DNA from: Drosophila persimilis
Lineage: Eukaryota; Arthropoda; Insecta; Diptera; Drosophilidae
Direction: 5' to 3'
Assembly: GCF_003286085.1 (NCBI RefSeq)
Contig: NW_020825706.1
Span: 4,216,001 to 4,280,000, forward strand
Length of the DNA stretch: 64,000 bases
Part shown: positions 1 through 13,163 of the stretch, one piece after another
Position numbering within the stretch: the first letter of the stretch is position 1
How the letters are laid out: each line of letters opens with the position of its first letter
Translations under genes and position numbers: made by a program
Notes under the pieces: model-generated
What the model was told of the DNA's origin: nothing
The model's input: the letters and a program-made list of their open reading frames with translations, nothing else
Database searches by the model: none

Positions 1-1
1 T

Positions 2-538
2 TGCGCAGAAGATCCGAAAGCCTGGTACAAGCATGTTGGTAGGGTACAATCGTTTATAAACTCCACTCCTCCGAGAAGTACCAAGATATCCCCATTTAAG
101 ATTTTGACAGGCATAAAAATGAGGACAAAGTATGACAGTGACTTAGAAAAGCTTGTACAGGAAGAGTATATTTTAGAGCTGCAGCAGGAGAAAGAAGAAA
201 TTCGCAAGATAGCCAGAGATAACATAGTGCAGATACAAAATGAAAATTGCAAGTCGTTCAACAAGTCCCGGAAACCAGAAAAAGAGTACCAAGTTAATGA
301 TATGGTAGCTATTAAGCGTACCCAATTTGGAACCGGATTGAAGCTAAAGGGAAGATTCTTGGGTCCTTATATTGTGACGCGTAAATTAAGACATGGACGG
401 TACATTGTTGAGAAAGTGGGTGATGGTGAAGGGCCTTTGAAGACCAATACGGTGGCAGAGTATATGAAGATGTGGTCTCAATCATTCGGGTCGAATGATG
501 AGTCAGGACGGCCGAATGTAGGGTTGGCAGCCCTTTAA
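2..538 (+). CDS. Integrase C-terminal part of Ty3/gypsy Pol (partial)
   Basis: The reading frame is open from base 2, so the true start is outside the window and the first ATG at 104 is internal. The protein aligns with the C-terminal third of the integrase of element 2 (35350-35898), sharing motifs such as AIKRTQFG, LGPYIV, RKLRHGRY and NTVAEYMK. That region follows the catalytic core and would contribute to DNA binding and target choice in the integration complex. The DDE core is not in view. No stop or frameshift is visible here. The last seven codons lie inside the 3' LTR, an arrangement also seen in element 2. Identification is by similarity to the complete copy plus general knowledge of the family. 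Confidence 0.8.
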   Translation, partial: CAEDPKAWYKHVGRVQSFINSTPPRSTKISPFKILTGIKMRTKYDSDLEKLVQEEYILELQQEKEEIRKIARDNIVQIQNENCKSFNKSRKPEKEYQVNDMVAIKRTQFGTGLKLKGRFLGPYIVTRKLRHGRYIVEKVGDGEGPLKTNTVAEYMKMWSQSFGSNDESGRPNVGLAAL

Positions 539-773
539 TGAGTATCGATCTGTCGCTAGGGATAGTCAAGGGTAGAGGAAGATATATCGATAGGAAGTAA
601 GAGTTCGACTGCGGGAGCGAGTAGACGTGCAGAGAAGAACGTGTTAAGAAAAAGAAACTTATTGTAACCATTTATTAAAATAAAGACAATACAACGATGT
701 GTGGCTTATATTTGATGGAGTTTCTGGAGCGGATTCTTACTCACTTGTAGGGAGCCCACCAAGGATCCCTACA
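517..773 (+). repeat. 3' LTR of element 1
   Basis: A 257-bp LTR with TG...CA ends. It contains AATAAA at 679-684, a likely polyadenylation signal. The left edge is placed by comparison with the LTR start of element 2 (TGTAGG at 25011 and 35862). The right edge is the point where satellite sequence resumes with TTTA. No second copy is in the window, so the boundaries are inferred. Confidence 0.7.
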
Positions 774-3289
774 TTTATATCCCCTGCCGGACAACTTATA
801 TCTGCTGACGAAATACGTCTCTCCGCTTGGCGAAAACTTATCTCTGCTGACGAAATACGTCTCTCCGCTTGAAGAAAACTTATCTCCGGCTGCGAGAAAA
901 TTATATACCCGGCCTGACAACTTATTTCTGCTAACGAAATACGTCTCTCCGCTGGCGGAAATCTTATTTCCGGTGGCGGGAAATATATATCCCCTGCCGG
1001 ACAACTTATCTCTGCTAACGAAATACGTCTCTCCACTGGCGGAAAAATTATTTCCGGTGCCGGGAAATCTATATCCGCTGGCGGACAATTTATCTCCGCT
1101 GACGAAATACGTCTCTACGCTGGCAGAAAACTTATCTCCGGCGGCGGGAAATCTATATCCCCTGCCGGACAGCTTATCTCTGCTGACGAAATACGTCTCT
1201 CCGCTTGCAGAAAACTTAACTCTGCTGACGAAATACGTCTCTCCGCTTGAAGAAAACTTATTTCCGGCGGCGAGAAAATTATATACCCGGCCTGACAACT
1301 TATCTCTGCTAACGAAATACGTCTCTCCGCTGGCGGAAATCTTATTTCCGGTGGCGGGAAATATATATCCCCTGCCGGACAACTTATCTCTGCTAACTAA
1401 CTACGTCTCTACGCTGGCAGAAAACTTATCTCCGGCGGCGAGAAATTTATATCCCCGTCCTGACAACTTATCTCTGCTAACGAAATACGTCTCTCCGCTG
1501 GCGGAAAACTTATTTCCGGTGGCGGGAAATATATATCCCCTGCCGGACAACTTATCTCTGCTGACGAAATACATCTCTCCGCTGGCGGAAAACTTATCTG
1601 CGGTGGCGGGAAATTTATATCCCCTGCCGGACAACTTATCTCTGCTGACGAAATACGTCTCTCCGCTTGGCGAAAACTTATCTCTGCTGACGAAATACGT
1701 CTCTCCGCTTGGCGAAAACTTATCTCTGCTGACTAAATACGTCTCTCCGCTTGAAGAAAACTTATCTCCGGCGGCGAGAAAATTATATACCCGGCCTGAC
1801 AACTTATCTCTGCTAACGAAATACGCCTCTCCGCTGGCGGAAAACTTATTTCCGATGGCGGGAAATATATATCCCCTGCCGGACAACTTATCTCTGCTGA
1901 CGAAATATGTCTCTCCGCTTGCAGAAATCTTATCTCTGCTGACGAAATACGTCTCTCCGCTGGCAGTAAATTTATCTCCGGTGGCGGGAAATATATATCC
2001 CCTGCCGGACAACTTATCTCTGCTGACGAAATACGTCTCTACGCTGGCAGAAAACTTATCTCCGGCGGCGGGAAATCTATATCCCCGGCCTGACAACTTA
2101 TCTCCGCTAACTAACTACGTCTCTACGCTGGCAGAAAACTTATCTCCGGCGGCGAGAAATTTATATCCCCGTCCTGACAACTTATCTCTGCTAACGAAAT
2201 ACGTCTCTCCACTGACGGAAAAATTATTTCCGGTGCCGGGAAATCTATATCCGCTGGCGGACAATTTATCTCCGCTGACGAAATACGTCTCTACGCTGGC
2301 AGAAAACTTATCTCCGGTGGCGGGAAATTTATATCCCCTGCCGGACAGCTTATCTCTGCTAACGAAATACGCCTCTCCGCTGGCGGAAAACTTATTTCCG
2401 ATGGCGGGAAATATATATCCCCTGCCGGACAACTTATCTCTGCTGACGAAATATGTCTCTCCGCTTGCAGAAATCTTATCTCTGCTGACGAAATACGTCT
2501 CTCCGCTGGCAGTAAATTTATCTCCGGTGGCGGGAAATATATATCCCCTGCCGGACAACTTATCTCTGCTGACGAAATACGTCTCTACGCTGGCAGAAAA
2601 CTTATCTCCGGCGGCGGGAAATCTATATCCCCGGCCTGACAACTTATCTCCGCTAACGAAATACGTCTCTCCGCTGGCAGAAAACTTATCTCTACTGACG
2701 AAATACGTCTCTCCGCTTGCAGAAAACTTATCTCAGGCGGCGAGAAATTTTTAACCCCGGCCTGACAACTTATCTCTACATACGAAATACATCTCTCCGC
2801 TGGCGGAAAACTTATTTCCGGTGCCGGGAAATCTATATCCGCTGGTGGACAACTTATCTCCGCTGACGAAATACGATTCTCCACTGGCCGAAATCTTATC
2901 TCCGGCAGCGGGAAATTTACATTCCCTGTCGGACAATTTATCCCCGCTGACGAATTAAGTTTCTCCGCCGGCAGAAAACTAATCTCCGCTGGCAGAACTT
3001 TTACCTCCGGTGGCGGGAAATCTATATCCCCTGCCGGACATCTTATCTCGGCTGACAAAATACATCTCTCCGCTGGCGGAAAACTTATCTGCGGTGGCGG
3101 AAATTTATATCCGCTGGCGGAAAACTTTTCTCCGCTTACAGACATCTTATCTCCGCTGGCAGATAATTTATATCCGCTGACGAACTACGTTTCTCCTCTG
3201 GCAGAAAACTTATCTCCAGAGGGGGAAATTTATATCCCCTGCCGGACAGCTTATCTCCGCTAACGAAATACGTCTCTCCGCTGGCGGAA

Positions 3290-4330
3290 AACTTATCTCT
3301 ACTGACGAAATACGTCTCTCCGCTTGCAGAAAACTTATTTCAGGCGGCGAGAAATTTTTATCCCCGGCCTGAAAAGTTATCTCTGCTGACGAAATACGTC
3401 TCTCCGCTGGCGGAAAACTTATTTCCGGTGGCGGGAAATATATATACCCTGCCAGAAAACTTATCTCTGCTTACGAAATACGTCTCTAAGCTGGCAGAAA
3501 TCTTATCTCCGGCGGCGGGAAATTTATATCCCCTGCCGGACATCTTATCTCGGCTGACAAAATACATCTCTCCGCTGGCGGAAAACTTTTCTCCGATAAC
3601 AGACATCTTATCTTCGCTGCCGGACAACTTATCTCTGCTGACAAAATACGTCGTTCCGCTGGCGGAAGACTTATCTCTGCTGACGAAATACGTCTCTCCG
3701 CTTGCAGAAAACTTATCTCCGGCGGCGAGAAATGTATATCCCCGGCCTGACATCTTATCTCCGCTAACGAAATACGTCTCTCCGCTGGCAGAAAACTTAT
3801 CTCTACTGACGAAATACGTCTCTCCGCTTGCAGAAAACTTATTTCAGGCGGCGAGAAATTTTTATCCCCGGCCTGAAAAGTTATCTCTGCTGACGAAATA
3901 CGTCTCTCCGCTGGCGGAAAACTTATTTCCGGTGGCGGGAAATATATATACCCTGCCAGAAAACTTATCTCTGCTTACGAAATACGTCTCTAAGCTGGCA
4001 GAAATCTTATCTCCGGCGGCGGGAAATTTATATCCCCTGCCGGACATCTTATCTCGGCTGACAAAATACATCTCTCCGCTGGCGGAAAACTTTTCTCCGA
4101 TAACAGACATCTTATCTTCGCTGCCGGACAACTTATCTCTGCTGACAAAATACGTCCTTCCGCTGGCGGAAGACTTATCTCTGCTGACGAAATACGTCTC
4201 TCCGCTTGCAGAAAACTTATCTCCGGCGGCGAGAAATGTATATCCCCGGCCTGACATCTTATCTCCGCTAACGAAATACGTCTCTCCGCTGGCAGAAAAC
4301 TTATCTCTACTGACGAAATACGTCTCTCCG
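3290..4330 (+). repeat. Tandem 504-bp higher-order repeat (2 copies)
   Basis: Two neighbouring segments are nearly identical with an offset of 504 bp, which is 24 monomers or 6 units of 84 bp. The landmark CGGCCTGAAAAGTTATC occurs near 3366 and again near 3870. This points to a recent local duplication within the satellite. Confidence 0.8.
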
Positions 4331-6240
4331 CTGGCGGAAAACTTATTTCCGGTGCCGGGAAATCTATATCCGCTGGTGGAAAACTTTTCTCCGCTGACAG
4401 ACATCTTATCTCCCCTGGCGGACATTTTATTTCCGCTGACGAGTTACGCTGCTCCGCCGGCAGAAAACTGATCTCCGCTGGCAGAACATTTACCTCCGGC
4501 GGCGGGAAATCTATATACCCTGCCGGACATCTTATCTCGGCTGACAAAATACATCTCTCCGCTGGCGGAAAACTTATCTGCGGTGGCGGGAAATTTATAT
4601 CCGCTGGCGGAAAACTTTTCTCCGCTGGCAGACATCTTTCTCCGCTGGCAGACATCTTATCTCCCCTGGCGGACATTTTATTTCCGCTGACGAGCTACGT
4701 TTCTCCGCTGGCGGAAAACTTATTTCCGGTGGCGGGAAATTTATATCCCCTGCCGGACAACTTATCTCTGCTGACGAAATACGTCTCTACGCTGGCAGAA
4801 ATCTTATCACCGGCGGCGGGAAATCTATATCCCCTGCCAGACATTATCTCCGCTGGCAGACAATTTATCTCCGCTGACGAACTACGATTCTCCACTGGCA
4901 GAAGTCTTATCTCCGGTGGCGGGAAACATATATCTGCCCGGCCGGACAACTTATCTCCGCAGACGAACTACGTTCCTCCGCCGGCAGAAAAACTTATCTC
5001 TATATCCCCTGCCGGACATCTTATCTCGGCTGACAAAATACATCTCTCCGCTGGCGGAAAACTTATCTGCGGTGGCGGAAAATTTATATCCGCTGGCGGA
5101 AAACTTTTCTCCGCTGGCAGACATCTTTTCTCCGCTGGCAGACATCTTATCTCCCCAGGCGGACATTTTATTTCCGCTGACGAGCTACGTTTCTCCGCTG
5201 GCGAAAAACTTATTTCCGGTGGCGGGAAATTTATATCCCTGCCGGACAACTTATCTCTGCTGACGAAATACGTCTCTAAGCTGGCAGAAATCTTATCTCC
5301 GGCGGCGGGAAATTTATATCCCCTGCCGGACATCTTATCTCTGCTGACAAAATACATCTCTTCGCTGGCGGAAAACTTATCTGCGGTGGCGGAAATTTAT
5401 ATCCGCTGGCGGAAAACTTTTCTCCGATAACAGACATCTTATCTTCCCTGCCGGACAACTTATCTCTGCTGACAAAATACGTCCTTCCGCTGGCGGAAAA
5501 CTTATCTCTGCTGACGAAATACGTCTCTCCGCTTGCAGAAAACTTATCTCCGGGGCGAGAAATTTATATCCCCGGCCTGACAACATATCTCTTCTAACGA
5601 AATACGTCTCTCCGCTGGCGGAAAACTTATTTCCGGTGCCGGGAAATTTATATCCGCTGGCGGACAACTTATCTCCGCTGGCAGACAATTTATCTCCGCT
5701 GACGAAATACGATTCTCCACTGGCAGAAATCTTATCTCCGGTGGCGGGAAATTTACATCCCCTGACGGACAATTTATCCCCGCTGACGAATTACGTTTCT
5801 CAGCCGGCAGAAAACTTATTTCCGGTGGCGGGAAATATATATCACCTGCCGGACAACGTATCTCTGCTGACGAAATACGTCTCTTCGCTGGCGGAAAACT
5901 TATCTCTGCTGACGAAATACGTCTCTCCGCTGACAGTAAACTTATTTCCGGTGGCGGGAAATATATATCCCCTGCCGGACAACTTATCTCTGCTGACGAA
6001 ATACGTCTCTCCGCTTGCAGAAAGCTTATCTCCGGCGGCGAGAAATTTATATCCCCGGTCTGACAACTTATCTGTGCTAACGAAATACGTTTCTCCGCTG
6101 GCGGAAAACTTTTTTCCGGTGGCGGGAAATATATATCCTCTATATCTCTACGCTGGCAGAACACTTATCTCCGGCGGAGGGAAATGTATATCCCCTGCCA
6201 GACATTATCTCCGCTGGCAGACAACTTATCTCCGCAGACG

Positions 6241-8090
6241 AACTACGCTCCTCCGCCGGTAGAAAACTTATCTTCGGCGGCGGGAAATCTATATCCCCTG
6301 CCAGACATTATCTCCGCTGGCAGACAATTTATCTCCGCTGACGAACTACGATTCTCCGCTGGCAGAAATCTTATCTCCGGCGGCGGGAAACTTACATCCC
6401 CTGACGGACAATTTATCCCCGCTGACGAATTACGTTTCTCCGCCGGCAGAAAACTTATCTCCGCTGGCAGAACATTTACTTCCGGCGGCGAGGAATTTAT
6501 ATCCCCTGCCAGACATCTTATCTCTGCTGACAAAATACATCTCTTCGCTGGCGGAAAACTTATCTGCGGTGGCGGAAATTTATATCCCCTGGCGGAAAAC
6601 TTTTCTCCGATAACAGACATCTTATCTTCGCTGCCGGACAACTTATCTCTGCTGACAAAATACGTCCTTCCGCTGGCGGAAGACTTATCTCTGCTGACGA
6701 AATACGTCTCTCCGCTTGCAGAAAACTTATCTCCGGCGGCGAGAAATGTATATCCCCGGCCTGACAACTTATCTCCGCTATCGAAATACGTCTCTCCGTT
6801 GGCGGAAAACTTATTTCCGGTGGCGGGAAATTTATATCCCCTGCCGGACAACTTATCTCTGCTTACGAAATACGTCTCTCCACTGGCGGAAAACTTATTT
6901 CCGGTGGCGGGAAATATATATCCCCTGCCGGACAACTTATCTCTGCTGACGAAATACGTCTCTCCGCTTGCAGAAAACTTATCTCTGCTGACGAAATACG
7001 TCTCTCCGCTGGCGGAAAACTAATTTCCGGTGGCGGGAAATATATATCCCCTGCAGGACAACTTATCTCTGCTGACGAAATACGTCTCTCCGCTTGCAGA
7101 AAACTTTTCTCTGCTGACGAAATACGTCTCTCCGCTGGCGGAAAACTAATTTCCGGTGGCGGGAAATATATATCCCCTGCAGGACAACTTATCTCTGCTG
7201 ACGAAATACGTCTCTCCGCTGGCAGAACATTTACCTCCGTCGGCGGGAAATTTATATCCACTGCCGGACAGCTTATCTCTGCTAACGAAAAACGTCTCTC
7301 CGCTGGCAGTAAACTTATTTCCTGTGGCGGGAAATCTATATCCCCTGCCGGACAACTTGTCTCTGCTGACGAAATACGTCTCTCCGCTGGCAGTAAACTT
7401 ATTTCCGGTGGCGGGAAATATATATCCTCTATATCTCTACGCTGGCAGAACACTTATCTCCGGCGGAGGGAAATGTATATCCCCTGCCAGACATTATCTC
7501 CGCTGGCAGACAATTTATCTCCGCTGACGAACTACTGGCGCTACTTCTCCACTGGCAGAAATCTTATCTCCTGCGGTGGGAAATATATATCCCCTGCCGG
7601 ACAACTTATCTCCGCAGACGAACTACGCTCCTCCGCCGGTAGAAAACTTATCTTCGGCGGCGGGAAATCTATATCCCCTGCCAGACATTATCTCCGCTGG
7701 CAGACAATTTATCTCCGCTGACGAACTACGATTCTCCGCTGGCAGAAATCTTATCTCCGGCGGCGGGAAACTTACATCCCCTGACGGACAATTTATCCCC
7801 GCTGACGAATTACGTTTCTCCGCCGGCAGAAAACTTATCTCCGCTGGCAGAACATTTACTTCCGGCGGCGAGGAATCTATATCCCCTGCCAGACATCTTA
7901 TCTCTGCTGACAAAATACATCTCTTCGCTGGCGGAAAACTTATCTGCGGTGGCGGAAATTTATATCCCCTGGCGGAAAACTTTTCTCCGATAACAGACAT
8001 CTTATCTTCGCTGCCGGACAACTTATCTCTGCTGACAAAATACGTCCTTCCGCTGGCGGAAGACTTATCTCTGCTGACGAAATACGTCTC
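6241..8090 (+). repeat. Segmental duplication inside the satellite (offset 1380 bp)
   Basis: The roughly 450 bp from 6241 recur from 7621 with only rare differences, starting at the landmark AACTACGCTCCTCCGCCGGT. The offset of 1380 is not a multiple of 21, so the copy was joined out of monomer register. A third, shorter piece of the same segment is at about 10000-10190. Confidence 0.75.
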
Positions 8091-8169
8091 TCCGCTGACA
8101 GTAAACTTATTTCCGGTGGCGGGAAATATATATCCCCTGCCGGACAACTTATCTCTGCTGACGAAATAC

Positions 8170-11100
8170 GTCTCTCCGCTTGCAGAAAGCTTATCTCCGG
8201 CGGCGAGAAATTTATATCCCCGGTCTGACAACTTATCTGTGCTAACGAAATACGTTTCTCCGCTGGCGGAAAACTTTTTTCCGGTGGCGGGAAATATATA
8301 TCCCCTGCCGGACAACTTATCTCTGCTGACGAAATACGTCTCTCCGCTTGCAGAAAACTTATCTCCGGCGGCGAGAAATTTATATCCCCGGTCTGACAAC
8401 TTATCTGTGCTAACGAAATACGTTTCTCCGCTGGCGGAAAACTTATTTCCGGTAGCGGGAAATATATATCCCCTGCCGGACAACTTATCTCTGCTGACGA
8501 AATACGTCTCTCCGCTTGCAGAAAACTTATCTCCGGCGGCGAGAAATTTATATCCCCGGTCTGACAACTTATCTGTGCTAACGAAATACGTTTCTCCGCT
8601 GGCGGAAAACTTATTTCCGGTGGCGGGAAATCTATATCCCCTGCCGGACAGCTTATCTCTGCTAACGAAATACGTCTCTCCGCTGGCGGAAAAATTATTT
8701 CCGGTATCGGGAAATCTATATCCCCTGCCGGACAACTTATCTCTGCTGACGAAATACGTTTCTCCGCTGGCGGAAAACTTATTTCCGGTGGCGGGAAATA
8801 TATATCCCCTGCCGGACAACTTATCTCTGCTGACGAAATACGTCTCTCCGCTTGCAGAAAACTTATCTCTGCTGACGAAATACGTCTCTCCGCTGGCGGA
8901 AAACTAATTTCCGGTGGCGGGAAATATATATCCGCTGGCGGACAATTTATCTCCGCTGATGAAATACGTCTCTACGCTGGCAGAAAACTTATCTCCGGCG
9001 GCGGGAAATCTATATCCCCTGCCGGACAGCTTATCTCTGCTAACGAAATACGTCTCTCCGCTTGCAGAAAACTTATCTCCGGCGGCGAGAAATTTATATC
9101 CCCGGTCTGACAACTTATCTGTGCTAACGAAATACGTTTCTCCGCTGGCGGAAAACTTATTTCCGGTAGCGGGAAATATATATCCCCTGCCGGACAACTT
9201 ATCTCTGCTGACGAAATACGTCTCTCCGCTTGCAGAAAACTTATCTCCGGCGGCGAGAAATTTATATCCCCGGTCTGACAACTTATCTGTGCTAACGAAA
9301 TACGTTTCTCCGCTGGCGGAAAACTTATTTCCGGTAGCGGGAAATATATATCCCCTGCCGGACAACTTATCTCTGCTGACGAAATACGTCTCTCCGCTTG
9401 CAGAAAACTTATCTCCGGCGGCGAGAAATTTATATCCCCGGTCTGACAACTTATCTGTGCTAACGAAATACGTTTCTCCGCTGGCGGAAAACTTATTTCC
9501 GGTAGCGGGAAATATATATCCCCTGCCGGACAACTTATCTCTGCTGACGAAATACGTCTCTCCGCTTGCAGAAAACTTATCTCCGGCGGCGAGAAATTTA
9601 TATCCCCGGTCTGACAACTTATCTGTGCTAACGAAATACGTTTCTCCGCTGGCGGAAAACTTATTTCCGGTGGCGGGAAATCTATATCCCCTGCCGGACA
9701 GCTTATCTCTGCTAACGAAATACGTCTCTCCGCTGGCGGAAAAATTATTTCCGGTGGCGGGAAATCTATATCCCCTGCCGGACAACTTATATCTGCTGAC
9801 GAAATACGTTTCTCCGCTGGCGGAAAACTTATTTCCGGTGGCGGGAAATATATATCCCCTGCCGGACAACTTATCTCTGCTGACGAAATACGTCTCTCCG
9901 CTTGCAGAAAACTTATCTCTGCTGACGAAATACGTCTCTCCGCTGGCGGAAAACTAATTTCCGGTGGCGGGAAATATATATCCGCTGGCGGACAATTTAT
10001 CTCTGCTGACAAAATACATCTCTTCGCTGGCGGAAAACTTATCTGCGGTGGCGGAAATTTATATCCCCTGGCGGAAAACTTTTCTCCGATAACAGACATC
10101 TTATCTTCGCTGCCGGACAACTTATCTCTGCTGACAAAATACGTCCTTCCGCTGGCGGAAGACTTATCTCTGCTGACGAAATACGTCTCTCCGCTGACAG
10201 TAAACTTATTTCCGGTGGCGGGAAATATATATCCCCTGCCGGACAACTTATCTCTGCTGACGAAATACGTCTCTCCGCTTGCAGAAAGCTTATCTACGGC
10301 GGCGAGAAATTTATATCCCCGGTCTGACAACTTATCTGTGCTAACGAAATACGTTTCTCCGCTGGCGGAAAACTTTTTTCCGGTGGCGGGAAATATATAT
10401 CCCCTGCCGGACAACTTATCTCTGCTGACGAAATACGTCTCTCCGCTTGCAGAAAACTTATCTCCGGCGGCGAGAAATTTATATCCCCGGTCTGACAACT
10501 TATCTGTGCTAACGAAATACGTTTCTCCGCTGGCGGAAAACTTATTTCCGGTAGCGGGAAATATATATCCCCTGCCGGACAACTTATCTCTGCTGACGAA
10601 ATACGTCTCTCCGCTTGCAGAAAACTTATCTCCGGCGGCGAGAAATGTATATCCCCGGCCTGACAACTTATCTCCGCTATCGAAATACGTCTCTCCGCTG
10701 GCGGAAAACTTATTTCCGGTGGCGGGAAATTTATATCCCCTGCCGGACAACTTATCTCTGCTTACGAAATACGTCTCTCCACTGGCGGAAAACTTATTTC
10801 CGGTGGCGGGAAATATATATCCCCTGCCGGACTACTTATCTCTGCTGACGAAATACGTCTCTCCGCTTGCAGAAAACTTATCTCTGCTGACGAAATACGT
10901 CTCTCCGCTGGCGGAAAACTAATTTCCGGTGGCGGGAAATATATATCCCCTGCAGGACAACTTATCTCTGCTGACGAAATACGTCTCTCCGCTGACAGTA
11001 AACTTATTTCCGGTGGCGGGAAATATATATCCCCTGCCGGACAACTTATCTCTGCTGACGAAATACGTCTCTCCGCTTGCAGAAAGCTTATCTCCGGCGG

Positions 11101-11400
11101 CGAGAAATTTATATCCCCGGTCTGACAACTTATCTGTGCTAACGAAATACGTTTCTCCGCTGGCGGAAAACTTTTTTCCGGTGGCGGGAAATATATATCC
11201 CCTGCCGGACAACTTATCTCTGCTGACGAAATACGTCTCTCCGCTTGCAGAAAACTTATCTCCGGCGGCGAGAAATTTATATCCCCGGTCTGACAACTTA
11301 TCTGTGCTAACGAAATACGTTTCTCCGCTGGCGGAAAACTTATTTCCGGTGGCGGGAAATCTATATCCCCTGCCGGACAGCTTATCTCTGCTAACGAAAT
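8170..11400 (+). repeat. Region of 168-bp higher-order repeats
   Basis: The variant CCCCGGTCTGACAACTTATC recurs at exactly 168 bp (two 84-bp units); CGGTCTGAC starts at 9103, 9271, 9439 and 9607. Copies are almost identical there, and blocks of the same type also occur at 8215-8620, 10315-10540 and 11280-11320. This looks like a recently homogenised part of the array. Confidence 0.85.
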
Positions 11401-13163
11401 ACGTCTCTCCGCTGGCGGAAAAATTATTTCCGGTGGCGGGAAATCTATATCCCCTGCCGGACAACTTATCTCTGCTGACGAAATACGTTTCTCCGCTGGC
11501 GGAAAACTTATTTCCGGTGGCGGGAAATATATATCCCCTGCCGGACAACTTATCTCTGCTGACGAAATACGTCTCTCCGCTTGCAGAAAACTTATCTCTG
11601 CTGACGAAATACGTCTCTCCGCTGGCGGAAAACTAATTTCCGGTGGCGGGAAATATATATCCGCTGGCGGACAATTTATCTCCGCTGATGAAATACGTCT
11701 CTACGCTGGCAGAAAACTTATCTCCGGCGGCGGGAAATCTATATCCCCTGCCGGACAGCTTATCTCTGCTAACGAAATACGTCTCTCCGCTGGCGGAAAA
11801 ATTATTTCCTGTGGCGGGAAATCTATATCCCCTGCCGGACAACTTATCTCTGCTGACGAAATACGTTTCTCCGCTGGCGGAAAACTTATTTCCGGTGGCG
11901 GGAAATATATATCCCCTGCCGGACAACTTATCTCTGCTGACGAAATACGTCTCTCCGCTTGCAGAAAACTTATCTCTGCTGACGAAATACGTCTCTCCGC
12001 TGGCGGAAAAATTATTTCCGGTGGCGGGAAATCTATATCCCCTGCCGGACAACTTATCTCTGCTGACGAAATACGTTTCTCCGCTGGCGGAAAACTTATT
12101 GCCGGTGGCGGGAAATATATATCCCCTGCAGGACAACTTATCTCTGCTGACGAAATACGTCTCTCCGCTGGCGGAAAACTAATTTCCGGTGGCGGGAAAT
12201 ATATATCCGCTGGCGGACAATTTATCTCCGCTGATGAAATACGTCTCTACGCTGGCAGAAAACTTATCTCCGGCGGCGGGAAATCAATATCCCCTGCCGG
12301 ACAGCTTATCTCTGCTAACGAAATACGTCTCTCCGCTGGCGGAAAAATTATTTCCGGTGGCGGGAAATCTATATCCCCTGCCGGACAACTTATCTCTGCT
12401 GACGAAATACGTCTCTCCGCTTGCAGAAAACTTATCTCTGCTGACGAAATACGTCTCTCCGCTGGCGGAAAACTAATTTCCGGTGGCGGGAAATTTATAT
12501 CCCCGGTCTGACAACTTATCTGTGCTAACGAAATACGTTTCTCCGCTGGCGGAAAACTTATTTCCGGTGGCGGGAAATATATATCCCCTGCCGGACAACT
12601 TATCTCCGCTGACGAAATACGTCTCTCCGCTTGCAGAAAACTTATCTCCGGTGGCGGGAAATTCATATCCGCTGGCGGAAAACTTTTCTCCCATAACAGA
12701 CATCTTATCTTCGCTGCCGGACTACTTATCTCCACAGACGAATTACGTATCTCCGCCGGCAGAAAACTTATCTCCGCTGGCAGAACATTTACCTCCGGCG
12801 GCGGGAAACTTTTCTCCATGGGGGGAAATTTATATCCCCTGCCGTACAACTTATCTTTGCTGACGAAATACGTCTCTCCGCTGGCGGAAAACTTTTCTCC
12901 GGCGGCGGACAAGTTATCTCCGCTGGCGGACAATTTATCCCCGCTGACAAACTACGTTTCTCCGCTGACGAACTACGTTTCTTCGCTGGCAGAAAATTTA
13001 CCTCCTGCGGCGGGATATTTATATCCCCTGCGGACAACTTACGTTAGGTTAGGTTAGGTTGGGGCGGCTGCCGGGCTCGCTCGGAACCCGTCACACTTAG
13101 GCCGGTTTCGGCCCGTTGTGATACCGCATAGGATCATTCCTTCCTGCGTTGTGAGACTTCCTG

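Larger units (their letters stand above)
1..773 (+). mobile_element. Ty3/gypsy LTR retrotransposon, 3' end (element 1)
   Basis: This is the end of an LTR retrotransposon whose 5' part lies left of the window. It holds the C-terminal part of integrase followed by a 3' LTR. The LTR runs from TGTAGG at 517 to CTACA at 773 and is followed by TTTA at 774-777, which re-enters the satellite unit exactly as at the right end of the complete element 2. Element 1 is related to element 2: the integrase tails align along their length and the LTR starts are similar (TGTAGG). Confidence 0.85.
774..13042 (+). repeat. Satellite array, block 1 (21-bp monomer, 84-bp unit)
   Basis: Tandem 21-bp monomers with a core like CTGGCGGAAAACTTATC. 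Four monomer types alternate in an 84-bp unit. By their distinctive parts these are CTGGCGGAAAACTTATTTCC, GGCGGGAAATATATATCC, CTGCCGGACAACTTATCTCT and CTGACGAAATACGTCTCTCC. Each monomer has a GC-rich half and an AT-rich half. Because 21 and 84 are multiples of three, reading frames persist for hundreds of codons on both strands. Frame-breaking indels are scattered through the block, for example the CCAGAGGGGG variant near 3210. No promoter or gene is evident. Left edge: LTR of element 1. Right edge: 3' tail of LOA copy A. Confidence 0.95.

Noticed and set aside
973..2754. 593-codon ORF (+) in the satellite as a repeat protein gene
   Set aside because: It comes from a 21-bp repeat with no stop in most frames. 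Overlapping - strand ORFs are equally long, and there is no promoter, unique sequence or conserved ends. Kept only as a hypothesis in the findings.
8972..10750. 592-codon ORF (-) in the satellite
   Set aside because: Same reason; it is antisense to + frames that are just as open.
774..13042. CRISPR-like array of short repeats
   Set aside because: Monomers are contiguous with no unique spacers, and the context is a eukaryotic satellite.
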